Of a DNA stretch of 42,512 nucleotides, positions 1 to 7,063 are shown in pieces. The position numbers were made by a program, and so were the translations under genes. Positions within the stretch are counted from its first letter, which is position 1; every line of letters begins with the position of its first letter. The DNA comes from Micromonospora sp. RP3T (lineage in GTDB: Bacteria; Actinomycetota; Actinomycetes; Mycobacteriales; Micromonosporaceae): positions 1 through 42,512 of the forward strand of contig NZ_PYPS01000051.1 of NCBI RefSeq assembly GCF_003027925.1, written 5' to 3'. The notes under the pieces were generated by a model. It did not search any database and had not been told where the DNA came from. It worked only from the letters and a program-made list of their open reading frames with translations.

Positions 1-62
1 CCGCTCCGCTCGGCCAGCTCGACGATGGTGGCCCGGGCCGCCGCCTCCGGGTCGCTGAGCAC
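1..62 (-). CDS. possible 5' end of a divergent RpiR-like regulator (partial)
   Basis: The minus strand from about position 62 reads DPEAAARATIVELAERSG, which resembles the first part of the helix-turn-helix domain of RpiR/MurR-type sugar-phosphate regulators. The frame runs off the left edge of the window. The candidate GTG start at 62 would remove the roughly 30 residues that normally precede this motif. The short length makes the call weak, and the same bases could instead be upstream sequence of the plus-strand flavoprotein. Confidence 0.25.
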   Translation of the reverse strand, partial: MLSDPEAAARATIVELAERS

Positions 63-74
63 GTATGGGACGTC

Positions 75-1196
75 GTGGTGGTGGGGGCGGGTCCGGCCGG
101 GGCGGCGGCGGCGCTCGCCGCGCGGCGGGCCGGGGCGGCGCGGGTGCTGCTGCTCGACCGGCACGACTTCCCGCGGGACAAGGCGTGCGGGGACGGGATC
201 GCCGCGCACGCGCTGGACGTGCTCGCCGAGCTGGGCGTGACCGGGGCGGTCGACGGATATCCGCCGCTGCCGGCGCTGCGCCTGGTCGGCCCCGGCGGTG
301 GCGCGGTGGCCCGGGCGCTGCCCCGGCCCGCGTACACCGTGCCCCGGCGGGTGTTCGACGCGCGACTGGTCCGGGCGGCGGTCGGGGCGGGGGCGGAGCT
401 GCGGCGGCACACCGTACGCCGGGTGGAGGTCGGCGTCGACCGGGTGGTGCTCGACGGGGAGTTGACCGCCCGCGCGGTGGTCGGCGCGGACGGCGCCGGC
501 TCGGTGCTGCGCCGGGCGCTCGGGCACCCGGTGAACCCGGACCGGCACCTCGCGCTCGCCATCCGCGGCTACGCGCCGGCGCCGCCCGGCCCACCCGAGC
601 AGCTCATCGTGACCTCGGCGGCGCGCTGGCCCGCGTACGCGTGGGTGTTTCCGATCGGCGACGGTCGGGCGAACGTCGGGTACGGGGAGGTGCTGCGCGG
701 CGAGCCGCTGACCCGCGCGCACCTGCTGGACCGGATGGCCGCGCTGCTGCCGGGCACCGACCCGGCCACGGTGACCGACCTGCGGGCGCACCACCTGCCG
801 CTCTCCACCCACCGGCCGGCGCCGGGCCGGGGCCGGGTGGTGCTGGCCGGCGACGCGTTGTCGTTGATCAACCCGTTCACCGGCGAGGGCATCTTCTACG
901 CGTTGCGCTCCGGCGCGCTGGCCGGGGCGGCGGCGGCCGGCGCGCCCGCCGAGGCGGCCCGGCGGTACGCGGCGGCGCTGCGCGCCCGGCTCGGCACCCA
1001 TCTTTGGCACAGTTCGGCGGCGGCCTGGCTGGCCCGGCGGCAGTGGGTGGTGGACGCGGTGGTCGGCGCGGCCGGCCGGGACGAGCGGGTCTACCGGACG
1101 GTGGTGGAGCTGGGGCTCGGCGACGGCCGCCTGGACGCCCACACACTGGGCGCGATCGCCGCCGCCACGCCGCGCCGACGCCGGGCCCGGGGATGA
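75..1196 (+). CDS. geranylgeranyl reductase family FAD-dependent oxidoreductase
   Basis: This is a flavoprotein of the geranylgeranyl reductase/aromatic hydroxylase fold. Members reduce prenyl double bonds (menaquinone or lipid side chains) or act as monooxygenases. An N-terminal Rossmann FAD motif, GAGPAG, lies at residues 4-9, followed by KACGDG near 36-41, which is typical of geranylgeranyl reductases. The second FAD motif (AGDALSLINPFTGEG) lies near residue 255. The length of 373 aa is usual for the family. The start is uncertain: the GTG at 75 cuts into the first beta strand, and the frame is open without another start codon to the left edge, so the true start may lie outside the window. 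The out-of-frame ATG at 65 would need one base fewer to read M-D-V-V. The next gene downstream is a prenyltransferase, which fits isoprenoid metabolism, but the substrate is not visible. Confidence 0.8.
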   Translation: MVVGAGPAGAAAALAARRAGAARVLLLDRHDFPRDKACGDGIAAHALDVLAELGVTGAVDGYPPLPALRLVGPGGGAVARALPRPAYTVPRRVFDARLVRAAVGAGAELRRHTVRRVEVGVDRVVLDGELTARAVVGADGAGSVLRRALGHPVNPDRHLALAIRGYAPAPPGPPEQLIVTSAARWPAYAWVFPIGDGRANVGYGEVLRGEPLTRAHLLDRMAALLPGTDPATVTDLRAHHLPLSTHRPAPGRGRVVLAGDALSLINPFTGEGIFYALRSGALAGAAAAGAPAEAARRYAAALRARLGTHLWHSSAAAWLARRQWVVDAVVGAAGRDERVYRTVVELGLGDGRLDAHTLGAIAAATPRRRRARG

Positions 1197-1266
1197 CGCG
1201 CCGGGCCGGAGGCGACCCGCCGTCCCGTGATGCGCCACCGCGGCACTGATCTTTCCCGTGGGTCGC

Positions 1267-1280
1267 TACCCTGCAAGTGA
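1267..1280 (+). promoter_or_regulatory. leaderless -10 element of the cis-prenyltransferase gene
   Basis: TACCCT followed by 7 nt and then ATG. No ribosome binding site lies between. A clear -35 box was not found. Confidence 0.55.
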
Positions 1281-2050
1281 TGACTCTGCGGAAACTCCTC
1301 TACTCCGTGTACGAGCGCCGGCTGACCGCGAAGCTCGCGGGCAGGCCGGTGCCCGCCCACGTCGGCGTGATGTGCGACGGCAACCGCAGATGGGCCCGGG
1401 AGATGGGCTTCGTCGATCCGAACGACGGTCACCGGATGGGCGCCGAGCGGATCAAGGAGCTGCTCCGCTGGTGCGACGCGGCCGGCGTCGGGCACGTCAC
1501 GCTCTGGCTGCTCTCCACCGACAACCTCTCCCGGCCGGCCGCCGAGCTGGACCCGCTGCTCCAGATCATCGAGGATCTCACCACCGAGTTGGCCGAGCAG
1601 GGCAATCCCTGGCGGCTGCGCATGGTGGGCGCGCTCGACGTGCTGCCGGCGCAGCACGCGGCCGCGTTGAAGGCCGCCGAGGAGCGCACCCGGGACCGCG
1701 ACGGCGGCGCCCAGGTCAACATCGCCGTCGGGTACGGCGGCCGGCGCGAGATCGCCGACGCGGTCCGCTCGTTGCTGCTGGAGCACGCGTCGCACGGCGG
1801 GACGATCGAGGAGTTGGCCACCACGCTCGACGTCGACCACATCTCCGAGCACCTCTACACCAAGGGCCTGCCGGACCCGGATCTGATCATCCGGACCAGC
1901 GGGGAGCAGCGGCTCTCCGGCTTCATGCTCTGGCAGAGCGCGCACTCGGAGTTCTACTTCTGCGAGCTGAACTGGCCCGACTTCCGCAAGGTCGACTTCC
2001 TCCGCGCCCTGCGCTCCTACGCCACCCGGCAACGCCGCTACGGCGCCTGA
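1280..2050 (+). CDS. isoprenyl transferase (short-chain cis-prenyltransferase, Z,E-FPP synthase-like)
   Basis: This is a cis-prenyltransferase that condenses isopentenyl diphosphate with an allylic diphosphate. The catalytic P-loop-like motif CDGNRRW lies at residues 32-38 (Asp33), followed by NIAVGYGGRREI and RTSGEQRLSGFMLWQS near residue 203. From memory the sequence follows M. tuberculosis Rv1086, the Z,E-farnesyl diphosphate synthase, more closely than Rv2361c, the decaprenyl diphosphate synthase. A role in supplying a Z,E-FPP primer is therefore preferred over long-chain UppS, but this is inference. The length is 256 aa. TACCCT at 1267-1272 lies 7 nt before the ATG at 1280, and there is no Shine-Dalgarno. 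This favours a leaderless transcript starting at 1280 rather than the overlapping GTG at 1277. Confidence 0.9.
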   Translation: MTLRKLLYSVYERRLTAKLAGRPVPAHVGVMCDGNRRWAREMGFVDPNDGHRMGAERIKELLRWCDAAGVGHVTLWLLSTDNLSRPAAELDPLLQIIEDLTTELAEQGNPWRLRMVGALDVLPAQHAAALKAAEERTRDRDGGAQVNIAVGYGGRREIADAVRSLLLEHASHGGTIEELATTLDVDHISEHLYTKGLPDPDLIIRTSGEQRLSGFMLWQSAHSEFYFCELNWPDFRKVDFLRALRSYATRQRRYGA

Positions 2051-2102
2051 CCCCACCCGCGCCCACCGTCCCGCGGGGCGGGTCGGGGTCAGGCGGTCAG
2101 GG

Positions 2103-2930
2103 TCAGGGGGTCAGGTGGGGGAGGGCGGCGGTGAGGAAGTCGCCCAGGGCGGCGGGGGAGTCGAGCGTCAGGTCGGCGGCGTCGGCGACCTCGTGCCCGG
2201 TCTCCGGGTTGGCGACCGCCACGCACACGCCGAGGAAGTCGGGATCGGTGGCGGCGCGGGCGCGCAGCGCGGCGAACGCCTTGATGTCGGAGACGTCGTC
2301 GCCGAAATACCACGCCCCGCCGGCGTCCCGGACCGTCTCGCCGATGACCATGCCCTTGTCCCGGTCCACGGGTGGCTTCAGCTCCAGCACCATGCGGCCG
2401 GCCTGACAACGCAGGCCCAGCCGTTCGGCCTGGGCCCGGCCCCACTCCTGCACCAGGTCACCGAGCTGCGGCGCGGTGCGCCAGTGCAGCGCGACGGAGA
2501 GCCGCTTGAACTCGACGAGCGCGCCGGGCGGCAGCTCGGCCTGGGCCTGCTCGGCCAGCTCGGCCATGGTCGGCACCCAGGGCAGCGCGGCCGGCTCGGT
2601 GACGGTCTCGCCCCCCGAGTGGCTGTGCTCCAGGCCGTAGAGCCCGTACAGGTCGACGCCGGCGAGGCCGCCGAGATGGTCGCGGAGGAACTCCACCGGG
2701 CGCGCGGAGACGATCGCGATCCGGCGTACGCGCGGGGCGAGCGCCTCCAGCGCGGCGAGCACCTTCGGCGCGGGGCGGACCGCGGTGGGATCGTCGTCGA
2801 CCGGCGCCAGGGTGCCGTCGAAGTCGAAGAAGAGCACCACGTCACCCGCACGCGCGGCGGTGGCCCGCCAGGCGTGCTCGGCGTCCAACGGGGTCTTCGG
2901 CTGCTGGTTGCCCAGATTCAACGGCGGCAC
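2103..2930 (-). CDS. otsB: trehalose-6-phosphate phosphatase
   Basis: HAD-superfamily phosphatase that removes phosphate from trehalose 6-phosphate, the last step of the OtsAB route to trehalose. The nucleophile motif FFDFDGT lies at residues 34-40 (Asp36 and Asp38), SARP (motif II) lies near residue 74, and GDDVSD (motif IV) is at 210-215. The 275 aa length is typical of bacterial OtsB. The gene is convergent with the cis-prenyltransferase; the 52-bp gap holds only a weak CCCGC/GCGGG inverted repeat. The GTG at 2930 is preceded by TACGCT on the minus strand with a 7-nt spacer, so translation is probably leaderless. No otsA is in the window. Confidence 0.92.
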   Translation of the reverse strand: MPPLNLGNQQPKTPLDAEHAWRATAARAGDVVLFFDFDGTLAPVDDDPTAVRPAPKVLAALEALAPRVRRIAIVSARPVEFLRDHLGGLAGVDLYGLYGLEHSHSGGETVTEPAALPWVPTMAELAEQAQAELPPGALVEFKRLSVALHWRTAPQLGDLVQEWGRAQAERLGLRCQAGRMVLELKPPVDRDKGMVIGETVRDAGGAWYFGDDVSDIKAFAALRARAATDPDFLGVCVAVANPETGHEVADAADLTLDSPAALGDFLTAALPHLTP

Positions 2931-3000
2931 GCGCGACAGCGTACCCCGCGCCGGGCGGCGTATTCGTGGCCGAGATGTGACGTCGGGACGACGCGGGAGT

Positions 3001-3354
3001 TCAGCGTTCGGCGGCTCCCCGTCCTCGGCGCCCGAACGGCACCACGGCCGCCTCCTGCCCGTGGCTGAGCAGGTACCCCTCCACGAAGCCGGTGTTCCGG
3101 TCGCCGGTGTGCGCCTCGATCTCGTTGAGTCGCGCCACCAGGAACTCGGTGAGCGCGCTGACCCGGTCGTTGAGCCGGTCGTGCAACTCGGCCACGACGG
3201 CGAGGATCACCGCCGTGCCGGTGGTGGTGAGCGCGAGGAGATTGACGACCAGGGGAAGCTGCCCGCCGTCCAGCACGCCGACCACCACGTTGCCGGTCAC
3301 GCACGATGTCACCGACACCACCGCGACCACGACTGCCAACCATTTCAGGGTCAT
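3001..3354 (-). CDS. small hypothetical membrane protein
   Basis: A protein of 117 aa with two predicted hydrophobic segments, near residues 3-28 and 34-57. A hydrophilic region follows (residues about 58-117) with a likely amphipathic helix and an Arg-rich end. No family recognised. The start is supported by a strong AAGGAGGGG Shine-Dalgarno, which sits in the loop of a hairpin directly upstream. The gene lies between otsB and the XRE regulator on the same strand, with gaps of about 70 and 160 bp, so it may be its own unit. Confidence 0.7.
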   Translation of the reverse strand: MTLKWLAVVVAVVSVTSCVTGNVVVGVLDGGQLPLVVNLLALTTTGTAVILAVVAELHDRLNDRVSALTEFLVARLNEIEAHTGDRNTGFVEGYLLSHGQEAAVVPFGRRGRGAAER

Positions 3355-3376
3355 GGACAGACCCCTCCTTCTGTCC
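3355..3376 (-). promoter_or_regulatory. Shine-Dalgarno displayed in a hairpin loop
   Basis: On the minus strand GGACAGA, then AGGAGGGG, then TCTGTCC forms a perfect 7-bp stem. Its 8-nt loop is the ribosome binding site, and the stem abuts the ATG at 3354. The hairpin could control or expose the site; this is inferred from sequence only. Confidence 0.55.
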
Positions 3377-3516
3377 CGCAGGGCTGGGTTCGGCTGTGTC
3401 CCGTCCCCCCGCCGACGACGAGCCCTTAGCAGTACAAACGTGGACGCTAGCCGGTCCGATCCGGCCCCGAGGCGAAACGATCGGGACTGTCTTTCCGTTC
3501 TTTCGCCATCTGAGAA

Positions 3517-3957
3517 CTAGCCGGCCTGTTTACCCCTATTTCGGACATTGGCTGGCAGTGTCGGACGATATGCGAGGTAACGAATGGTTTCCCGGATGTG
3601 GAACTTTTCCGCGTCGGAGACGTTCGGGTCGACCAGCCGGCGCAGCAGCGCCTCGACGTCCGGGTCCATCGGGGGCGGCGTGGGGGCGGCGCGGGGGCCG
3701 GTCGTCCGGTCCCAGCCGAGCGCGGTGAACGCGGTGGCCGGATCGAGCCCGAGCCCCTCGCAGAACGCGACCACCCGCTCGGCCTCGGGGTCGCTCGCCC
3801 AGTCGCCGCGCACCCAGCGGTTGATGGTCTGGCGGGAGACGCCGGTGCGCCGGGAGACCTCGGTGCCACTCCACGCGCGCATGGCGCGGGCGTCGTCCAG
3901 CGCGCGGCGGACGAAGGTGGCAAAGGAGATCTTCCGTGCATTGGCCGTCTCGCTCAC
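3517..3957 (-). CDS. XRE-family helix-turn-helix regulator
   Basis: A transcription regulator of 146 aa. The HTH is WSGTEVSRRTGVSRQTINRW, near residues 29-48 from the GTG at 3957. A following region ends the domain (AERVVAFCEGLGLDPATAFTALGW), then a proline-rich linker and a short C-terminal helical part. A longer reading to 4143 exists. The GTG at 3957 is preferred because TACCGT lies 6 nt upstream on the minus strand (3964-3969), giving a leaderless start, and because the longer N-terminus has no domain character. It is divergent from two unknown genes at 4222 and 4586. Inverted repeats in its own promoter suggest autoregulation. The target is unknown. Confidence 0.85.
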   Translation of the reverse strand: MSETANARKISFATFVRRALDDARAMRAWSGTEVSRRTGVSRQTINRWVRGDWASDPEAERVVAFCEGLGLDPATAFTALGWDRTTGPRAAPTPPPMDPDVEALLRRLVDPNVSDAEKFHIRETIRYLAYRPTLPANVRNRGKQAG

Positions 3958-3963
3958 CCCGTG

Positions 3964-4024
3964 ACGGTACGGCCAGTCGCTCGCGCCGAGGTTGCTCGGC
4001 GCGCTGGTGTCACGCTGACGTGAC
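3964..4024. promoter_or_regulatory. promoter and inverted repeats upstream of the XRE gene
   Basis: TACCGT (minus strand, 3969-3964) is a likely -10 box. A perfect 9-bp inverted repeat, CGCGCCGAG-GTTG-CTCGGCGCG (3982-4003), covers the expected -35 region. A second one, GTCACG-CTGA-CGTGAC, is at 4009-4024. Both are candidate operators of the XRE protein. Confidence 0.5.
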
Positions 4025-4141
4025 GCCGATGGATGGCTGCCGAACAACGATCCAAAGCTGCTGTTGAGGGGTTTCACCCGGGCAGGATAGATAGACACCA
4101 CTACGGCGGCAAGCGGACGAAAAGCTGATACTGTCACGCCC

Positions 4142-4225
4142 ATGAGACAACTTACGTTGTGTCACGTGCTTGAGACGACAAGTGCTCACATGCGTCACTC
4201 CGCCGGTGCGGAGGGGGTGTCGTGA
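4142..4225 (+). CDS. 27-codon leader ORF overlapping the next gene
   Basis: ATG at 4142, stop TGA at 4223-4225. The stop overlaps the GTG start (4222) of the next gene as GTGA. TACTGT at 4129-4134 lies 7 nt before the ATG, the spacing of a leaderless start. The peptide begins MRQLTLCHVLETTSAH and matches nothing I know. The DNA also contains short inverted repeats (ACAAC-TTAC-GTTGT at about 4147-4160 and CTTG-AGACGA-CAAG at about 4170-4183), so it may be an operator region rather than a translated peptide. Confidence 0.35.
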   Translation: MRQLTLCHVLETTSAHMRHSAGAEGVS

Positions 4226-4563
4226 CCGAACTCGCGACCCGCGCCCAGGCCTTCGGACTGATCGCGGACGGCGTCTCGGCCGGGCTGAGCGCGCCCTGGC
4301 GCCTCTACCTCGCCCGGGGCTGCCGCTACCTCTCGCTCAACGTCGGCGACCGGGAGGAGTGGGACGCCTGGCGGACCCACCTCGGCTGCCCCGAGTTGAG
4401 CGTACGGGTCTACGACTCCGGCGGCGAGATCCGCCGGGCCTCGGTGGCCGAGGTGATCCTCGACGGCTGCCGGATCAGCGTGGAGTTGGTCGAGGAGGTC
4501 AGCACCGCCGATCTGGAGCGGTTACTGGTGGTCGATCCGCTGCCCGGGGCGGACGAGCGATGA
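4222..4563 (+). CDS. hypothetical protein divergent from the XRE regulator
   Basis: A soluble protein of 113 aa with no signal peptide or membrane segment, and no recognised family. The start is GTG 4222, with GGAGGGGG at 4210-4217. The sequence has an alternating strand pattern (SVRVYDSGGEIRRASVAEVIL, then RISVELVEEV) and an acidic C-terminus. It is coupled by a 4-bp overlap to a short upstream ORF and is followed after 22 bp by another small gene, so the two likely form one operon opposite the XRE gene. Small proteins next to XRE genes in actinomycetes are often their partners or targets, but no function can be assigned here. Confidence 0.65.
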   Translation: MTELATRAQAFGLIADGVSAGLSAPWRLYLARGCRYLSLNVGDREEWDAWRTHLGCPELSVRVYDSGGEIRRASVAEVILDGCRISVELVEEVSTADLERLLVVDPLPGADER

Positions 4564-4585
4564 GCCGGGCGGCGGAGGTGGCCCG

Positions 4586-5032
4586 GTGAGCCCTTTTCTC
4601 GCCGTCGTCCTCGTCCTGGTGCTCGGCTCCACCTGCTACGCCGCCGGCCGGCTGCACGGCCAGCTCAGCTACCGGATCGGCTACCGGTTCGGCTACCGGC
4701 AGGGCTACTTCGACGGTGACCGGGGCGCCTGGAACCGTCGGCGTCGGGAGGCGCAGGCCGTCATCGCCTCGGCGCTGGCCGCGCCCGCCCCGACGGCGGT
4801 GACCTCGGTCGGGCGTACCGGTGCGCCGTTCGCCGGCACCGCCGTGCCCGCCGCGGTCACCGCCCGCCCCGACGCGCCGGGCGTGCGCGCCGGGTCGCCG
4901 GCCGTCCGGGTCACCGCGACCGCTCAGCTCGGCGGGGCCGTCGCCCGCGCCGGCACCACGTACACCGGGTCGTCGTTCGGCGCGGCCGCCGCCGGCCCCC
5001 GAACCGGGGCGCTGGCGCGGCGGCCGGGCTGA
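4586..5032 (+). CDS. hypothetical single-pass membrane or exported protein
   Basis: A protein of 148 aa with an N-terminal hydrophobic segment (residues 2-20). A repeated motif follows (YRIGYRFGYRQGYFDGDRG, residues 30-48) in which Tyr-Arg/Gly pairs recur every four residues. A charged region follows, then an Ala/Thr/Val/Gly-rich low-complexity tail. The GTG start has GGAGGTGG 6 nt upstream. No family recognised. It is the last gene of the small unit that begins at 4222 and is followed by a strong hairpin terminator. Confidence 0.6.
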   Translation: MSPFLAVVLVLVLGSTCYAAGRLHGQLSYRIGYRFGYRQGYFDGDRGAWNRRRREAQAVIASALAAPAPTAVTSVGRTGAPFAGTAVPAAVTARPDAPGVRAGSPAVRVTATAQLGGAVARAGTTYTGSSFGAAAAGPRTGALARRPG

Positions 5033-5098
5033 GGCCCGCGTCCGGTACGCGTCGTGCCCGCCCGCCGTCGTGGCGGCGCGACGCCGGCGGCTCCGGCC

Positions 5099-5137
5099 CC
5101 GGCCGGGATGCGCGCAGGGGGCATGCATCCCGGCCGG
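5099..5137 (+). terminator. hairpin terminator
   Basis: A perfect 13-bp stem: CCGGCCGGGATGC at 5099-5111 pairs with GCATCCCGGCCGG at 5125-5137, with a 13-nt loop. It lies 67 bp after the stop of the upstream gene and has no U tract, as usual in high-GC actinomycetes. Confidence 0.7.
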
Positions 5138-5195
5138 TTCCGGCGTGTTCACCGGTGATCCATCCAGGGCTCTAGCCGAGCGGGCCCACGGCGAT

Positions 5196-5208
5196 TAGCG
5201 TCTAGGCA
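5196..5208 (+). promoter_or_regulatory. -10 element of the phoAT/phoH2 operon
   Basis: TAGCGT at 5196-5201, 6 nt before the ATG at 5208. The TAG of this box is also an in-frame stop, so the short ORF cannot extend upstream. Confidence 0.5.
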
Positions 5209-5351
5209 TGGCACGGGGTTTTCCCGGGCCAGCCGGACAGCCCGGACCTGCGACCTCGCGCACGGGGCCCGCATCCGACCCCGTGTCCGCCGGGCACCGG
5301 AAGAGGCGGAACTCGGGTGGCCGGGTGCCCATCCGCGGAGCAGGCCTGTGA
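5208..5351 (+). CDS. short ORF coupled to phoH2, candidate PhoAT antitoxin
   Basis: A 47-codon ORF starting at a leaderless ATG and ending in TGA at 5349-5351. The stop overlaps the GTG start of phoH2 as GTGA. The peptide is rich in Gly, Pro, Arg and Ala and has a basic patch (HRKRR). From the literature on mycobacteria, phoH2 is preceded by a small unannotated gene, phoAT, whose product restrains PhoH2. The position, coupling and size here agree with that, but I cannot compare the sequences, so the identification rests on context. It is in a different frame from phoH2, so it is not merely an N-terminal extension. Confidence 0.5.
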   Translation: MARGFPGPAGQPGPATSRTGPASDPVSAGHRKRRNSGGRVPIRGAGL

Positions 5352-6763
5352 CCACTCGCCGTACCCCCGCCGGAGCCGAGCCGACCCCGGCCGCGACCGC
5401 CACGACCCGCCGGACCACGCGCAGCCGGCGGAGCGCCGCTGCCACCACCGCCGGCACCGAGGAGCCCCGACCATCCGGCCCGGCCTTTGTCCTGGACACC
5501 TCGGTCCTCCTCTCCGACCCCGCGGCGTTCCACCGCTTCGCCGAGCACGAGGTGGTGCTGCCGCTGGTGGTCATCTCGGAGCTGGAGGGCAAGCGGCACC
5601 ACCCCGAGCTGGGCTGGTTCGCGCGCCAGTCGCTGCGCATGCTGGACGAGCTGCGGGTGCGGCACGGCCGGCTGGACCGTCCGGTGCCCGCCAACGACTC
5701 CGGCGGCACGCTGCGGGTGGAGCTGAACCACACCGACGACGGCGTGCTGCCGCCCGGCTTCCGCAACGAGTCGAACGACGCCCGGATCCTCTCGGTGGCG
5801 CTCAACCTGGCCGCCGAGGGCCGCGACGTGACCCTGGTCAGCAAGGACATGCCGCTGCGGGTGAAGGCGGCCTCGGTCGGCCTGCGCGCGGACGAGTACC
5901 GACACGGCCAGGCCAGCGACCCGACCTGGACCGGGATGGCCGAGCTGGAGCTTCCCGACGACGAGATCGGCCGGCTGTACGCGGGCGAGGCGCTCGACGT
6001 CGACGCCGCCGCGGGCCTGCCCTGCCACACCGGCCTGGTGCTGCACTCGTCGCGGGGTTCGGCGCTGGGTCGGGTGCTGCCCGACAAGACGGTTCGGCTG
6101 GTCCGCGGCGACCGGGAGGCGTTCGGCCTGCACGGGCGCTCGGCGGAGCAGCGGATCGCGCTCGACCTGCTGCTTGACGAGTCGATCGGCATCGTGTCGA
6201 TGGGTGGCCGGGCCGGCACCGGCAAGTCGGCGCTGGCGCTCTGCGCCGGCCTGGAGGCGGTGATGGAGCGCCGCCGGCACAAGAAGGTGATCGTCTTCCG
6301 CCCGTTGTACGCGGTCGGCGGCCAGGAGCTGGGCTACCTGCCCGGCTCGGAGTCGGAGAAGATGTCGCCCTGGGCGCAGGCCGTCTTCGACACGCTGGGC
6401 GCGGTGGTGCACGAGAACGTGCTGGAGGAGGTCACCTCGCGCGGCCTGCTGGAGGTGCTGCCGCTGACCCACATCCGGGGCCGGAGCCTGCACGACGCGT
6501 TCGTCATCGTCGACGAGGCCCAGTCGTTGGAGCGGGGGGTCCTGCTCACCGTGCTGTCCCGGATCGGTCAGGGTTCGCGGGTGGTGCTCACGCACGACGT
6601 GGCGCAGCGGGACAACCTGCGGGTGGGGCGGCACGACGGGGTGACCGCGGTGATCGAGGCGCTGAAGGGCCATCCTCTCTTCGCGCACGTCACCCTCAGC
6701 CGGTCGGAGCGTTCGCCGATTGCCGCGATGGTCACGGACCTGTTGGAGGACATCCCGAGCTGA
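5348..6763 (+). CDS. phoH2: PhoH2: PIN-domain RNase fused to PhoH ATPase/helicase
   Basis: A two-domain protein of 471 aa. After a basic, Ala/Thr-rich N-terminus (residues 1-45) comes a PIN nuclease domain with the usual acidic residues: Asp50 in FVLDTSVLL, Glu in ISELEGKR near 77, Asp in NDARIL near 143 and Asp in SKDMPLRVKA near 162. The C-terminal PhoH domain has Walker A GGRAGTGKS at about 286-294 and Walker B VIVDEAQ near 386. Family members unwind and cleave RNA and act as a toxin with helicase activity. GGAGCAGG at 5337-5344 lies just before the GTG start, inside the overlapping short ORF. The gene corresponds to Rv1095 in the syntenic M. tuberculosis block. Confidence 0.92.
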   Translation: MTTRRTPAGAEPTPAATATTRRTTRSRRSAAATTAGTEEPRPSGPAFVLDTSVLLSDPAAFHRFAEHEVVLPLVVISELEGKRHHPELGWFARQSLRMLDELRVRHGRLDRPVPANDSGGTLRVELNHTDDGVLPPGFRNESNDARILSVALNLAAEGRDVTLVSKDMPLRVKAASVGLRADEYRHGQASDPTWTGMAELELPDDEIGRLYAGEALDVDAAAGLPCHTGLVLHSSRGSALGRVLPDKTVRLVRGDREAFGLHGRSAEQRIALDLLLDESIGIVSMGGRAGTGKSALALCAGLEAVMERRRHKKVIVFRPLYAVGGQELGYLPGSESEKMSPWAQAVFDTLGAVVHENVLEEVTSRGLLEVLPLTHIRGRSLHDAFVIVDEAQSLERGVLLTVLSRIGQGSRVVLTHDVAQRDNLRVGRHDGVTAVIEALKGHPLFAHVTLSRSERSPIAAMVTDLLEDIPS

Positions 6764-7063
6764 CTGGTCGTTATGCCCCACTTCGTCCATATTTGAAGTG
6801 TGGCGCAGATCACTTTTGTCTCCCGCAGTTTCCCACCCGCCTCACCGTGCGCGATGGTGTCCATCGAGCGTCACCGACAACTCCAGTGCCTGGAGTCCCA
6901 TTCGCACCCGGCACCTCGTCGAGCATTCTCCGCCACGGACGGCGGGAGCCACGGGGGTCGGTGCGCCGGCGGAGACCGGTGGGTCGGGGCGCTCGCGGCA
7001 CCCGGGCGCGGCCGTGCGGCCACGCGTGGTGCCGTGTCCCTGCCTCCGACGAAGGGAAACTTC
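6764..7063 (+). other. long untranslated leader before the transglycosylase gene
   Basis: A 300-bp gap between phoH2 and the next start. Near its left end CACTTC (6779-6784) pairs with GAAGTG (6795-6800) around an AT-rich core, a possible terminator or promoter spot. Near its right end GGCACC (6997-7002) pairs with GGTGCC (7028-7033), enclosing a GCGGCCG/CGGCCACGC hairpin. One reading frame is open throughout, in frame with the downstream gene, but its composition is not coding-like. No known riboswitch core was recognised. Confidence 0.4.

Noticed and set aside
3958..4143. Longer XRE protein starting at 4143
   Set aside because: The extra residues lack domain character, and TACCGT 6 nt before the GTG at 3957 fits a leaderless start.
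3517..5032. Prophage remnant around the XRE gene
   Set aside because: No integrase, structural phage gene or attachment repeats are near, and the flanks are syntenic core genes.
6811..7050. c-di-AMP (ydaO-type) riboswitch before the cell-wall hydrolase gene
   Set aside because: None of the conserved core stretches of that riboswitch class could be found in the leader.
6800..7063. In-frame extension of the transglycosylase gene upstream to 6800
   Set aside because: The signal anchor and the Shine-Dalgarno place the start at 7064, and the extension has no coding-like composition.
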